DNA of 64,000 nucleotides from Luteolibacter flavescens (GCF_025950085.1 NZ_JAPDDS010000008.1:209094-273093), one strand, 5' to 3'. Positions 7,923 to 17,568 are shown, counted from the stretch's first letter. Numbers and translations are program-made. Notes: a model not told the origin generated them from the sequence alone.

Positions 7923-8789
7923 ATGACGACCGTTCTGGAGACCCTCGACAAGGGCACCGCCTATCTGACGAAAAAGGGCATCGAGGACGCTCGGCGAAAC
8001 ATGCAACTGCTGGTGGCCCACCAGCTTGCGTGCACGCGCATGGATCTCTACCTGCGCTTCGACCAGCCACTGGAGGAGACCGATCTGGCCCCGCTGCGCG
8101 ACCTGCTGAAAAAGCGCGGCGAGGGCGTGCCGATCCAGCACCTCATCGGCTACGTCACCTTTCACCGCCGCGACTTCAAAACGGACGCCCGCGCGCTGAT
8201 CCCCCGCCCGGAGACGGAGGAGCTGGCGGAGTGGCTGCTGAAAAATGCAAAGCTCCCGCCCAATCCGCGTATCCTCGACATGGGCTGCGGCAGCGGCGTG
8301 CTCGGCCTGACGCTGGCGGCAGACACCCCCGGCTCGCATGTCACGCTCGCAGACGTCTCGCCGGAGGCTCTCGCGCTCGCCCGGGAAAACGCGGCGGAGC
8401 TGGAAGTGACCAATGTCACCTTCGTCGAAAGCGATCTCTTCACCGCTCCCCAGCTCGGCGGGCCGGGCTACGACCTGATCGTGGCAAATCTTCCCTACGT
8501 CCCGGAGGTGGACCGGCCGACGCTGGCGAGGGAGCTGGCGCACGATCCCGCGCTGGCGCTCTTCAGCGGGGCGGACGGGCTGGATCTCATCCGGCGCTTC
8601 GTCCCCGAGGCGGCGGCGCGGCTGGCTCCCGGCGGCTGGCTTGCCTTGGAAATCGGCATCGACCAGTCGCGCGAGGTCGAGGGCTTGATGCAGCGGGCTT
8701 CCCTGACCGGCGTCTTGACTCTCAAGGACCTTTCCGGCATCCCCCGCTTCCCGATCGCGCGATGCGGTGGTTCCCCCACGGATCACTGA
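7923..8789 (+). CDS. prmC: peptide chain release factor N5-glutamine methyltransferase
   Basis: Methylates the glutamine of the GGQ motif in RF1/RF2 using S-adenosylmethionine. The 288-aa product has the helical N-terminal domain with QHLIGYVTFHRRDF and IPRPETEEL, and the SAM loop DMGCGSGVLGL (119-129). The catalytic tetrapeptide is NLPY at residues 189-192, where most PrmC proteins have NPPY. ATG 7923 directly precedes the conserved region. It lies 31 bp upstream of murA on the same strand, so cotranscription is likely. Known family; the variant residue is discussed as a finding. Confidence 0.93.
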   Translation: MTTVLETLDKGTAYLTKKGIEDARRNMQLLVAHQLACTRMDLYLRFDQPLEETDLAPLRDLLKKRGEGVPIQHLIGYVTFHRRDFKTDARALIPRPETEELAEWLLKNAKLPPNPRILDMGCGSGVLGLTLAADTPGSHVTLADVSPEALALARENAAELEVTNVTFVESDLFTAPQLGGPGYDLIVANLPYVPEVDRPTLARELAHDPALALFSGADGLDLIRRFVPEAAARLAPGGWLALEIGIDQSREVEGLMQRASLTGVLTLKDLSGIPRFPIARCGGSPTDH

Positions 8790-8820
8790 TCGATCACCGG
8801 TCACCCTTTTCACCACTTCA

Positions 8821-10089
8821 ATGGACAAGCTCATCGTTCACGGCGGCACCCCGATTCACGGCGCGATCACGATCTCCGGGTCGAAGAACGCCTCGCTGCC
8901 GATCCTAGCCGCCACGCTGCTGACCGATGAGGACTGCGTGATCCGCCGCGTGCCCGATGTCTCGGACACGAACTACATGGTGCAAATCCTCAGCGCGCTG
9001 GGTGCGGATGTGGAGCGCTTCTCCGGTACGGTGCGGGTGACGGCGGCGGATATCTCGGACACCGCGGACTACGAGATCGTGCGCCGCATGCGAGCGTCCG
9101 TCTGCGTGATGGGCCCGTTGCTGGCGCGGAAGCGCCGCTGCGTGGTGGCGCTGCCCGGCGGCTGCGTCATCGGGGACCGGCCGGTGGACCTGCACGTCCG
9201 CGGCTTGGAAGCCCTCGGCGCGAAGGCGGAGATCGAGGGGGGAAATGTGGTGCTCTCCGCTCCGGACGGCCTGAAGGGCGCGACGATCGACCTCTGCGGC
9301 CCGATGGGCCCGACCGTGCTGGGCACGGACAATGTGATGATGGCCGCGACGCTGGCCGAGGGCATCACCACGATCACCTCCGCGGCGTGCGAGCCGGAGG
9401 TGGTGGACCTGGCGGATTTCCTGAATTCCATGGGCGCGAAGATCACTGGAGCCGGCACGCCGGTCATCACGATCGAGGGCGTGGAAAAGCTGAAGGGCAC
9501 GGTGCACAATGTGATCCCGGACCGCATCGAGGCCGGCACCTTCATGGTGGCCGCGGCCATCGCGGGGGAGGGCGTCACGCTGCGCCGCCTGCGCCACGAG
9601 CACCTCACGGCCGTGACCGCGGCGCTGCGCAAGGCTGGCCACCAGGTGCACTTCAATGACGTGGGCGATGCCTGCACCATCCACCGCGCGGACAATCCGA
9701 TGCCCGCGGAGATCGTGACGGAGCCGTATCCCGGCTACCCCACGGACATGCAGGCGCAGATGACGGCGCTCTTTGCCACCACGCCGGGCACGAGCATGGT
9801 GGTGGACACGATTTTCCCGCAGCGCTTCATGCACTGCGCGGAGCTGAAGCGCATGGGCGCGGACATCCAGGTGAATGACGGCAAGGCCGTGATCAAGGGC
9901 GTGGACCAGCTCAGCGCCGCCCCGGTGATGGCCAGCGACCTGCGCGCCTCCGCCGCCCTCGTCCTGGCCGCCCTGACGGCAAAGGGCAGCACCGAGATCC
10001 GCCGCCTCTATCACATCGACCGCGGCTACGAGCACATCGATGAAAAGCTCCAGGCGCTCGGTGCAAATCTGGAGCGCGTGCGCGAGTAG
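8821..10089 (+). CDS. murA: UDP-N-acetylglucosamine 1-carboxyvinyltransferase
   Basis: First committed step of peptidoglycan synthesis: transfers enolpyruvate from PEP to UDP-GlcNAc in the cytoplasm. The 422-aa length is typical. SGSKNAS supplies Lys22 and Asn23, LPGGCVIGDRPVDLH contains the PEP-binding Cys115 (same number as in E. coli), and IEAGTFMVAAA and DLRASAALVLAA are further signatures. The presence of Cys115 predicts fosfomycin sensitivity of the enzyme itself. It follows prmC closely and is convergent with the M50 protease gene. Confidence 0.97.
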   Translation: MDKLIVHGGTPIHGAITISGSKNASLPILAATLLTDEDCVIRRVPDVSDTNYMVQILSALGADVERFSGTVRVTAADISDTADYEIVRRMRASVCVMGPLLARKRRCVVALPGGCVIGDRPVDLHVRGLEALGAKAEIEGGNVVLSAPDGLKGATIDLCGPMGPTVLGTDNVMMAATLAEGITTITSAACEPEVVDLADFLNSMGAKITGAGTPVITIEGVEKLKGTVHNVIPDRIEAGTFMVAAAIAGEGVTLRRLRHEHLTAVTAALRKAGHQVHFNDVGDACTIHRADNPMPAEIVTEPYPGYPTDMQAQMTALFATTPGTSMVVDTIFPQRFMHCAELKRMGADIQVNDGKAVIKGVDQLSAAPVMASDLRASAALVLAALTAKGSTEIRRLYHIDRGYEHIDEKLQALGANLERVRE

Positions 10090-10165
10090 TATCCATCCCG
10101 CATCGGCGCGCCGGGCGGCGACGGGGAGATCCCGGGCATTCCGCCCAGGGCGCGCGGTACCTCAA

Positions 10166-13036
10166 TCAATGTGAGGATACCTCAGGCAACGCCTGCGTCC
10201 CATAGAGCGGGCAATCGTAGTCCAGCGGCGGGCTGATGGTGGGCAGCGGCAGCGTCGGCGGGATGAGCCAGCCGGGCACGGAATTCTGGATCTGGTCCGT
10301 GCGGTCGGTCAGGCGGATGTAGGGTTCCGCGCCGCCGCTCATGCGGAGTTGCAGCTCTGCGCCTCCGGGCACGCTGTGCTTCCAGTGGTCGGGGAAGCTG
10401 CCTTTCTTCTGGCGGAAGCCCTCCAGGCGCAGCGCGCTGAGGGTGACGATGCGCCGCCACGAGAGCTGGCGGTGATCTTCGCAGAAATTCAGGATGAGAT
10501 TCGCCTCGCCCGGCTCCACCGCGACCCTCATGCCGATCTGCGGCGGCAGGTCGCCCACGCGGCGGCTGCTCCGCCAGTGGCGGGCCAGCGCGACGGACGC
10601 GGGCAGAGCGGGGGTATTCTTCTCCGCCAGCAGGCGGCGGACGACGCGGATCCGGGGATAGAGATCCCGCCAGAAGCGCGGGTCCAGCGAGGCCTGCGCG
10701 GCGGCGTCGGCGATGGCGGAGAGCTGGCTGCGCTCCGACCACGCGGCCACCAGCAGCAGGCTCTCCACCTCCGGGTTTGGCGCGACGTTCCGACCGGAAA
10801 TCAGGGTGTCCAGGCGATCAATGTCCGCCGCCTTCAGGTGACCGGCGGAGGCCTCGCGTTCGATCACGGACAGCACGCGGAGCTCGATGCCGGAGAGCTG
10901 CTCGCGCCGCTCCAGGCTGGTGGCGGGCTCGGACGCACCGAGGATGATGAGCATTTCCTCCGCCCGCTCCAACGTGTCGGCTCGGTTCCCCGCGGCGGCG
11001 CTGCGCTCGAGCTGCTGGCACTGCACCTCCACCCAGACGGGCAGGGCACGGGAGTCGATGAGATTGGTACGGGTGGCGATGTTCGCCTTTTGCCAGTCCA
11101 GGCGGTCCAGCCGCTTCGCCAGCACGGGGAGGAGGTGGGTGGCCGCATTGCGAGTGTCCTGCTTCCGCAGGATGGGGTCGGCATTCACCGGCGGCCTGCC
11201 GGCTTCCGTCTCTGTGGCCAGCGCTACCAGTGCGGCCTTGTCCTCGGTGCCGAGCTGGCGGGTCTCGCGGGGGAAGGTGCGGCGGAATTCCAGCACATGC
11301 TCCGCATTCCGCACCACGCGGCCGGTATCGCTGAGCACCGGGCCGAGCAGCACGCCCACCAGCAGCAGCGCGGGCGCGGCGCAGGCCACGGCCAGCAGGG
11401 TGCCCCCGGCCAGCCGGGTGAAGAAGATGGGCCGCTTGCGCATCACCTCGATGAGCAGCGCCTCGATCTTCTTGTGCCAGCCCTCGCTGCCGATGAAGGC
11501 ACCCTGGCCCTCCTCCCGCATGCCGCGGAAGATCCGGCGCAGTGCCTCCGGCTCGTCATTGATCTCGCCCGCCCATGGCAGCTTGCGCGCGCCGCGCACC
11601 ACCTGGATCGTCTTCACGTCCCACAGCACCCCGCCGAACATGGCGGCGGCGACGTAACGCAGCACGCGGGACTTCAGCAGCACCGCTGCGGCGAAGGTGG
11701 TGAGCGACGAGGTGACGGTGAAAAAGGGCCGTAGCATCGGCATGTCGCGGAAGACGAGCAGGTCCACTACCTTGCCCCCGTCCATCGGCAGCACCGGCAG
11801 CAGGTGCAGGGCATTCAGCGCCACCGCCATGCCCGCCGCATCCAGCAGCCACAGCGGCGTCGTCGGCTCGAAGTAACCGTGGCCCAGCATCGAGAGGCCG
11901 GCGACCAGGCCGGGCAGCGGGCCGCCCAGATGGACCATGAGCTGCTGCCAAGCCGGCGCGTGCAGCTTTCTCGCGCGCTCCGTGGCCCCGGTGAAGGGGA
12001 TGAAGACCGGCGGCACGCCCTTGTAGCGGAAGAACCGCATCGGCAGCCAGTGGCCGGCCTCGTGCAGCGCCATCAGCACCAGCACCGTCAGCGCCGTCTG
12101 CAGGGGCTGGTCCCGACCAAAAATGGCGATGAAGGCCGCCACGGTGCCAAGCACCACGACGATGCGGCGCAGGTGATCGAGCGGGCTGGAGCGCACGGCG
12201 ATGAGTGCCCGGTAGCGCGCAAGATCCTGCTCCACCGCTTGATTCAGCGACAGGCCGATGGGTCCGCCCACACGCTCCCCCTCGTCCACCCGCGCCTTCG
12301 CCGGGGCGGCCACGTCGCGACGGGTCGCCGAGCGGAAACTGCGGCCGGAGAAAAAGTCCGCCAGCAGCGGCAGCACCCGGGACGGCAGGCGCGTGTAGCG
12401 CAGCCGCAGGATGTCCGGGTCATTTTTCGTGGGGACGAATTCGCCTCCCTTCACCTGGGCTTCGTGGCGCGCCTCCTCGTCCGCCTCCAGCATTCCGGCG
12501 AATTTCTCCACCGGCGGCAGCACGCGCTCCGTGAGGCCGCGCACCCGGGCGTAGTGGAGCTTCCACTGCGACGCCACGGTGCCGAAGAACCGCTGGATAT
12601 CTTGCCACCATGCCGGCGGGTGGTGCGTGATCCGGCGGTCTGCCGTCACCACCAGCGTGCCATCCCGCTGCGCCGTGAAAAATGTCAGCGACACGCTCGC
12701 CCCCGCACCGCTCACCGGCACCGTGCGCTCCAGCGTCGCGTAGGTCTTCTCCTCGTCATTGAGCAGGATCCAGCGGTGCGCCTCGGCATAGCCCGCGCTC
12801 TCGAGCCGCGACACCTGCGCCTGGCGGAAGCCGAAGTGGCCCAGCCGATTCACCCACGGGGCCATCCTCCGCCGCACGTCCGGCGGCACCTGATAGGCAT
12901 CGCAGGGATGCGCCTTCACCCGGTAGCGCCGCACATTCGCCACTGCCACGAAGGCGCAGAAGAGCGGAAGCCCCGTCGCGAATACGAGGGCCAGGAGGGC
13001 GAGACCAAAGGACATCCCTGGAAATGCGGCGAGCAT
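10166..13036 (-). CDS. large M50 site-2-type membrane metalloprotease
   Basis: A 956-aa multi-pass membrane protein with the intramembrane zinc site of site-2 proteases: HEAGH (residues 325-329 counting from the ATG at 13036) in a hydrophobic helix, and NALHLLPVLPMDGG about 80 residues later, supplying the aspartate ligand. An N-terminal membrane segment and a soluble domain of about 260 residues precede the protease core. Another membrane segment near residue 550 leads into a C-terminal extracytoplasmic or cytosolic region of about 370 residues with no family I recognise. Most S2P proteins are 350-450 aa, so both flanking domains are extra. An in-frame TTG at 13075 is an alternative start. 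The substrate is unknown; such enzymes often cleave anti-sigma factors. Confidence 0.82.
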   Translation of the reverse strand: MLAAFPGMSFGLALLALVFATGLPLFCAFVAVANVRRYRVKAHPCDAYQVPPDVRRRMAPWVNRLGHFGFRQAQVSRLESAGYAEAHRWILLNDEEKTYATLERTVPVSGAGASVSLTFFTAQRDGTLVVTADRRITHHPPAWWQDIQRFFGTVASQWKLHYARVRGLTERVLPPVEKFAGMLEADEEARHEAQVKGGEFVPTKNDPDILRLRYTRLPSRVLPLLADFFSGRSFRSATRRDVAAPAKARVDEGERVGGPIGLSLNQAVEQDLARYRALIAVRSSPLDHLRRIVVVLGTVAAFIAIFGRDQPLQTALTVLVLMALHEAGHWLPMRFFRYKGVPPVFIPFTGATERARKLHAPAWQQLMVHLGGPLPGLVAGLSMLGHGYFEPTTPLWLLDAAGMAVALNALHLLPVLPMDGGKVVDLLVFRDMPMLRPFFTVTSSLTTFAAAVLLKSRVLRYVAAAMFGGVLWDVKTIQVVRGARKLPWAGEINDEPEALRRIFRGMREEGQGAFIGSEGWHKKIEALLIEVMRKRPIFFTRLAGGTLLAVACAAPALLLVGVLLGPVLSDTGRVVRNAEHVLEFRRTFPRETRQLGTEDKAALVALATETEAGRPPVNADPILRKQDTRNAATHLLPVLAKRLDRLDWQKANIATRTNLIDSRALPVWVEVQCQQLERSAAAGNRADTLERAEEMLIILGASEPATSLERREQLSGIELRVLSVIEREASAGHLKAADIDRLDTLISGRNVAPNPEVESLLLVAAWSERSQLSAIADAAAQASLDPRFWRDLYPRIRVVRRLLAEKNTPALPASVALARHWRSSRRVGDLPPQIGMRVAVEPGEANLILNFCEDHRQLSWRRIVTLSALRLEGFRQKKGSFPDHWKHSVPGGAELQLRMSGGAEPYIRLTDRTDQIQNSVPGWLIPPTLPLPTISPPLDYDCPLYGTQALPEVSSH

Positions 13037-13404
13037 CCGGGTGAAGTAAGTGGGGAGGGTATTTTTAAAAATCAAGGTTCATTTAAATTCGGATATTTCT
13101 TGAAATTCCGAAATCGCGGTCCCGTGAGACCACCTGAGCCTTGATTCTGTTCAATTTTTGTTTGCGACGGGCACGCCGCCCCCACCTGTCGTATCAGGTG
13201 GTAATGGGGTAATAAGGGATTCCACCAATAGTTAAAGAAACTTAATCAAATTGCAGCAATTTTTGCAGGGTGCTGGTGTTGCAGGGCTTGCAAATCCGCG
13301 GTCCGATTTTCCCTCTGGATTTAAAAATTCCCGGGCAACGCGGTTCTTTGAATGGTCCGGTCCAGAGCCGACGATCCTGGGTTTAGGAGCCGATTCTTTC
13401 TCGG
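13037..13404. other. AT-richer upstream region of the M50 protease gene
   Basis: Nearly 370 bases with no gene-like ORF and clearly lower GC than the surroundings, including AT-rich runs around 13056-13100 and 13220-13275. It should contain the reverse-strand promoter of the protease gene, but I could not single out -35/-10 boxes with confidence. Confidence 0.4.
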
Positions 13405-13800
13405 TAGTCGTGGTGGTAACACCACGCGGAGCCACGGGTGGTCACCACTGAAGCCAAGGGTAAGGTCCGCCGCCAGCAGCTCCGGCTTTGAGAACCAAGG
13501 GTCCGGCCATCCCTCAGCCCCAGCCATCGGCCGGGGTTGGCTGATCGACACAGGTCGGCGGCCTGAAGGGCCGCGATACGATGCAGGCCGGTTAGACAAA
13601 CAAACGCCGCAACCGATCTCGACGCAGGATACCTCGACGCGTTGCCTCCACCCTGTGACCTCCAGGCCGAGGCCCACCATCACGTATCGCGACCTTTCAG
13701 GCCGCCATGCCCGCGCAACGTGATCCCCGGGCCGCTGACCCGGGCTGAGGGATGGCCAAGCCTTTGACCCTGAAGAGAAGGACGCTACCTGAGAAGCCTG
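13405..13800. repeat. R2 composite palindromic repeat, copy 2 (full length)
   Basis: Same layout as the copy at 1929-2290: GTCGTGGTGGTAACACCACG end, CCATCCCTCAGCCC block, hairpin, GGCGGCCTGAAGGGCCGCGA, spacer with AAACAAACGCCGCAA, then the inverted arm with CCGGGCTGAGGGATGGCC. The following 100 bases (to the TPR gene at 13915) look like the inverted flank of the same element. Confidence 0.75.
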
Positions 13801-13914
13801 CATTTCCATCCTCTGCTGGACACCACGCGAGCCACGGGTGGGAACCGCTACAGGGCCGGCTTCCGCACTGTGCCCAGTGCGACTATGGTCACCAGTGCAG
13901 CTACGGGAAGCGGG

Positions 13915-14463
13915 TTATGCGGAGGTCGTGCGCGTACGATGGGCGGCGAGGAGTTCCAGCAGCCAGGGGCGGATGGCCTCGAGGTCGGGGTCGATGAGGC
14001 CCATTTCCAGCATTTGCTCGGGATCAGTGGCGGTGGCGCGGTGGAAGTAGCCGCGTGCTTCATCGGTGCGGCCCTGCATGCAGGCGTAGCAGGCGAGATT
14101 GTAGAGCATCATGCCATTCGCCGGGTGGCGGGTGAGGCCGGCGCGGAGGATCATCTCGGCTTCCTGGAGGGAGGCGGCGCGGCGTTGGGCGTAGGCGGCT
14201 TGGATCCACCAGCCGGGATCGGAGGGCTCCTGCTCGGTCATGGGCACGCAGATCGCGGCGGCGGCGGGCCAGTCGCCGAGGCGGAAGAGGACATCGACGC
14301 GCAGATGCAGGGCGAGGCTGCCGGGTGCGGTGATTTCATCCAGCTCGGCGAGAGCTTCCTCCGGCAGGCCGAGTTCCAGGTAGCCCATCGCTCGGCGGCA
14401 GGCGGCATCGGGGTCGTGGGTCACGGGGATAGCTTCGATGCGGCGGCGGAATTGGCAAAGCAT
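13915..14463 (-). CDS. small tetratricopeptide-repeat protein
   Basis: The 182-aa product carries TPR-like helical pairs: MGYLELGLPEEALAELDEI, VLFRLGDWPAAAAICVPM and MMLYNLACYACMQGRTDEA. There is no signal peptide, so it is probably a cytoplasmic protein-protein interaction module. The start ATG at 14463 shares one base with the TGA of the YheT-type hydrolase gene, which strongly supports this start and translational coupling. The partner and role are unknown. Confidence 0.75.
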   Translation of the reverse strand: MLCQFRRRIEAIPVTHDPDAACRRAMGYLELGLPEEALAELDEITAPGSLALHLRVDVLFRLGDWPAAAAICVPMTEQEPSDPGWWIQAAYAQRRAASLQEAEMILRAGLTRHPANGMMLYNLACYACMQGRTDEARGYFHRATATDPEQMLEMGLIDPDLEAIRPWLLELLAAHRTRTTSA

Positions 14464-15434
14464 CACTCGCCGGCGAGGAACTCCGCCGCGCGGGTCTCCG
14501 CCCAGCTCTCCCCTCCCCTGCCGCCGCCGTGGAATCCGCAGTGCCCGCCATCCTGCGGCACCTCCAAGTGGAAGCACGCGCTGGCCTCCGCCTCCTCGCG
14601 GGGGAAGCACCCGGGGCCGAGGAAGGGATCATTCGCCGCATTCACGAGCAGCGCGGGGATGGCGATGCGCGGGAGAAAGGGCCGCGAACTACTACGTCTC
14701 CAGTAGTCCTCCGCATCGGCGAAGCCGTGGAGCGGCGCGGTGTAGCGGTCGTCGAAGCCGCGGAAGTCGCGGATCTTCCACGCGCCGCGGAGGTCGATGC
14801 GGTCCGGGAAGCGCGGGCGCTTTTCGGCGAGCTTCCTCCGCAGCGAGACGAGGAAGCGCCGCATGTAGATGTGGCGGTTGATGGCGGAGGAAAGCCGGGC
14901 GGACGAGCACGCGAGATCGCACGGCACCGAGAAGGCGGCCGCGCGGTGCAGGCGCGGGTCGATGTCGCGCGCATCCCCACGCTCGCCGAGATACTTCAGC
15001 GTCATGTTTCCCCCGAGGCTGAAGCCGACGAGATCGACGCGCGACGCCCGGTGGACGGCGAGCGCGTGGCGCACGACATGATCGAGGTCATCGGACGCGC
15101 CGCTGTGGTAGAATTTCAGCAGGCGGTTCGATTCGCCGCTGCACCCGCGGTAGTTCCAGGCGAGCACGTCCCAGCCGCGGGCCTGCAGCGCGCGGGCCAT
15201 GCCCTGGATGTAGGTCGCCTTTGAATCCGCCTCGAGGCCGTGAGACAGGATGACGAGGCGGTCATTGCCGCGGGTGGACCAGTCGAGGTCGAGGAAATCG
15301 CCATCGGGGAGCTCAAGGCGTTCGCGGCGCATCTCGAGCGGCGGGACTTTCCGGAAAAGCGCGGGGACGATGGTCTGCAAGTGCCCGCCCCGCAACCACG
15401 CCGGGGCACGATAGCGGGATGGGACGACAGGCAC
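14463..15434 (-). CDS. YheT-family alpha/beta hydrolase
   Basis: A 323-aa hydrolase of the COG0429/YheT group. WLRGGHLQTIVPAL near the N-terminus is the group's signature, followed by LSHGLEADSKATYI, the nucleophile elbow GFSLGGNM and a late QDGGHCGF with the probable catalytic histidine. The start is a GTG. The group is described as carboxylesterase-like with no settled physiological substrate. It forms a two-gene unit with the TPR protein. Confidence 0.88.
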   Translation of the reverse strand: MPVVPSRYRAPAWLRGGHLQTIVPALFRKVPPLEMRRERLELPDGDFLDLDWSTRGNDRLVILSHGLEADSKATYIQGMARALQARGWDVLAWNYRGCSGESNRLLKFYHSGASDDLDHVVRHALAVHRASRVDLVGFSLGGNMTLKYLGERGDARDIDPRLHRAAAFSVPCDLACSSARLSSAINRHIYMRRFLVSLRRKLAEKRPRFPDRIDLRGAWKIRDFRGFDDRYTAPLHGFADAEDYWRRSSSRPFLPRIAIPALLVNAANDPFLGPGCFPREEAEASACFHLEVPQDGGHCGFHGGGRGGESWAETRAAEFLAGE

Positions 15435-15589
15435 GCGGCGGGTGTAGTGGACGGACTGGCGCGGGGCGATGAAAATGGAGGGGGATGAAGGCGGAGGAGA
15501 TTGAGGGATTGGGGGATTGGTGATTGAGGGGCGTTTTCCTGGGAGCGCCGGTCATTAGACCGGCCCGGGTGATGCAGGGTGGTCCTTCT

Positions 15590-15960
15590 CAAATAGCGTC
15601 CTTCTCTTCAGGGCCAAAGGCCCGGCCATCCCTCAGCCCAGGCCAACGGCCCGGGAAACGGGTTGCCCTGAAGACGGCGGCCTGAAAGGTCGCGATACGT
15701 GATGGCGATTCTCAACCTGAATGCCACCGCGTGGAAGCAATGCGTCGGGATCACTTGCGGCGTTTGTTTGACTGACCGGCCTGCATCCTATCGCAGCCCT
15801 TCAGGCCGCCGATCCATCTTGATCCTCAAACCCCGGCCGATGGCCGGGGCTGAGGAATGGCCGGACCGTTGGTCCTGAAAACCCGGGCTTCTGGCGGCGG
15901 ACCTCAATCGTCGCTTCCGTCGCTTCCGGGGTGGCACCACCACGACTACGGCGGGTATGG
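15590..15960. repeat. R2 composite palindromic repeat, copy 3 (inverted orientation)
   Basis: Full-length copy in the opposite orientation to copy 1: it ends with GGTGGCACCACCACGACTAC, the reverse complement of the left end of copies 1 and 2. The central spacer and both GGCCCTTCAGGCCGCC-type boxes are recognisable. Confidence 0.75.
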
Positions 15961-15991
15961 GGGCAGCCCGGACGATGCTGTTAGAGGGAGG

Positions 15992-16152
15992 GGACAACGA
16001 AACGAGCGAAATTGGCGAAATTTGAAATGCCCTTGGTCTTTCTTTCGCCACCCAAACTCTCAAACGCCCAATTACCCAATCACCTGATTTCTCAATCCCC
16101 CAATCCCATTTCCCCTGCCTTTCTTTCGTCAATTTCGCTCGTTTCGTTGTCC
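15992..16152. repeat. R3 MITE-like element, copy 2
   Basis: 161 bp between the inverted ends GGACAACGAAACGAGCGAAA and their complement; the inside matches copy 1 (1721-1885) in reverse orientation over several blocks. No coding capacity. Confidence 0.75.
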
Positions 16153-16304
16153 ACCCATGTCTTTCCAAAAGACCACCGCTTCCCGGGGGCGACGGGTTTC
16201 CATCGGCAGTCGGCGACCATTCGGGCCGGTCTGATGACCGGCGCTCCCGGGGGAGGATCGCGCGGTGCTTGCAGGGGCGGGGCGGATCGCGCTTCGCTGT
16301 GGGC

Positions 16305-16715
16305 ATGTCCTTCACCCTCCATCCGCGATTGGCGGCAGGCAGCTTCGAGCTGGGCGAACTCCTCGGCTGCCGCGTGCTGCTGAAGAACAACGCGATCTTC
16401 CCGTGGATCCTCATCGTGCCGCAGGTGGAGGAGGGCATCGAGGACCTGCACGAGCTGGACCCGGAGACCTACGGCGATGTCGTCGTGGTCATCCGCGAGG
16501 TCTCCGACTTCGTCGCCAGCCACTTCCACCCGGACAAGCTGAACGTGGCCTGCATCGGCAACCAGGTCCGCCAGATGCACATCCACGTGGTGGGCCGCAC
16601 GGAGGATGATCCCGCATGGCCGGGCGTGGTGTGGTCCTTTGAGGGGAAGCGGGAATACCGGGCGTCCGAGGTGCAGTCGATCCGCACGGCCTGGGAGGTC
16701 TTCACGGACCAGTGA
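16305..16715 (+). CDS. HIT-family nucleotide hydrolase-like protein
   Basis: A 136-aa protein of the histidine-triad superfamily, whose members hydrolyse or transfer nucleotidyl groups, for example on Ap4A. The active-site stretch reads QMHIHVVGR followed by DDPAWPG, matching the subgroup with consensus Q-h-H-h-H-h-h-x-R...DPAWP. Two of the triad histidines are present and the third position is glycine. ATG 16305 starts the conserved fold. The gene stands alone after a repeat-filled region. Confidence 0.85.
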   Translation: MSFTLHPRLAAGSFELGELLGCRVLLKNNAIFPWILIVPQVEEGIEDLHELDPETYGDVVVVIREVSDFVASHFHPDKLNVACIGNQVRQMHIHVVGRTEDDPAWPGVVWSFEGKREYRASEVQSIRTAWEVFTDQ

Positions 16716-16984
16716 GGCCCGTGAAACGGGCAGGAGCAAGGGGTGAACTCCCAACTAGAGATAGGTATTTCACCTATGCCGGGAAGCGGACTGTTAGACA
16801 ATTGCAAAAGCGAGTTGAATATCCAACCGCACCTCTGATTTCCCAAGCTGCTGAAAATCAGAAACAACCCTGAATATCAGCAATTTGCACGATGAAAGAG
16901 AAGGTCAGCGCTGCCGTATTTTCGCTTGATTCGCATCTATCAGAATCCTAACAGCACCTCGGCTACTCCTGGCCATCTCCTCCT

Positions 16985-17455
16985 ATGAAAAAGCTAATCG
17001 TCAGCGCACTCGCGCTCATCGCCGCCGTCCTCCCCATGGCTGAAGCAGCACCGAAGCCGAAGGCTCCGAAGATCTTCGGCGACTTCACTCCGGGCAAGAC
17101 CTTCACCTTCACCGTGACGACCGCGCAGACGTCCGCCACGCAGGGCACGACGGTCCTCCCGACGGCCCCGGTGCCGAAGGGCGTGCCGGCCTATACCGTG
17201 GGCCAGCAGGTCACCTTCAAGATCGGCAAGAAGGGCGAGCTCACCGGCCCGGGCTTCAAGCTCGGCTTCCTGTCCGGCTCGGTCGGCGCGAATGCCTACT
17301 TCAACAAGCCGAAGAAGAATACCTCCCCGAGCACGGGCGCGGTCCACAAGAACACCACGACGAACGAGCCGACGGCGGTGTCGTTGAGCTTCTTCACCTT
17401 CAAGCTCACGAAGCGCATCCCGTACGTGACGCAGACGACCTACATTCTCCAGTGA
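16985..17455 (+). CDS. small exported protein of unknown function
   Basis: 156 aa with a clear signal peptide (MKKLIVSALALIAAVLPMAEAA) and a basic, lysine- and threonine-rich mature part (GKTFTFTVTTAQTSATQ, FNKPKKNTSPSTG). No recognised domain or cysteine. The preceding 270 bases are unusually AT-rich for the window and probably hold its promoter. A hairpin at about 17520-17539 (GGAGGGCC/GGCCCTCC) lies 65 bases after the stop and may terminate transcription. Function unknown. Confidence 0.68.
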   Translation: MKKLIVSALALIAAVLPMAEAAPKPKAPKIFGDFTPGKTFTFTVTTAQTSATQGTTVLPTAPVPKGVPAYTVGQQVTFKIGKKGELTGPGFKLGFLSGSVGANAYFNKPKKNTSPSTGAVHKNTTTNEPTAVSLSFFTFKLTKRIPYVTQTTYILQ

Positions 17456-17568
17456 GACAGGACCGCGGGCCGGTGACGGCGGCGCGGACCACACCATAGC
17501 ATTGTCAGTATCCATAGAGGGAGGGCCGGGTGGCCCTCCTTCGCTGCGTACGGGTGCTGTGATCTGAT

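Larger units (their letters stand above)
15435..16304. other. repeat-only intergenic region
   Basis: About 870 bases without a gene, packed with R1 (15541-15568), R2 (about 15590-15960), R3 (15992-16152) and another R1 (16222-16250). Short ORFs here are produced by the repeats. Confidence 0.7.

Noticed and set aside
7619..7926. Two ORFs of 73-96 aa in the M20-prmC gap
   Set aside because: Translations of the 86-bp tandem repeat; no start signal or family.
10349..11734. 461-aa forward ORF over the M50 gene
   Set aside because: Antisense shadow; no motifs, histidine/glutamine/arginine-rich.
13551..13723. Small genes in the R2 repeats (also at 15597-16087 and 2183-2881)
   Set aside because: The same reading frames recur only because the repeat recurs; no conserved start or codon bias.
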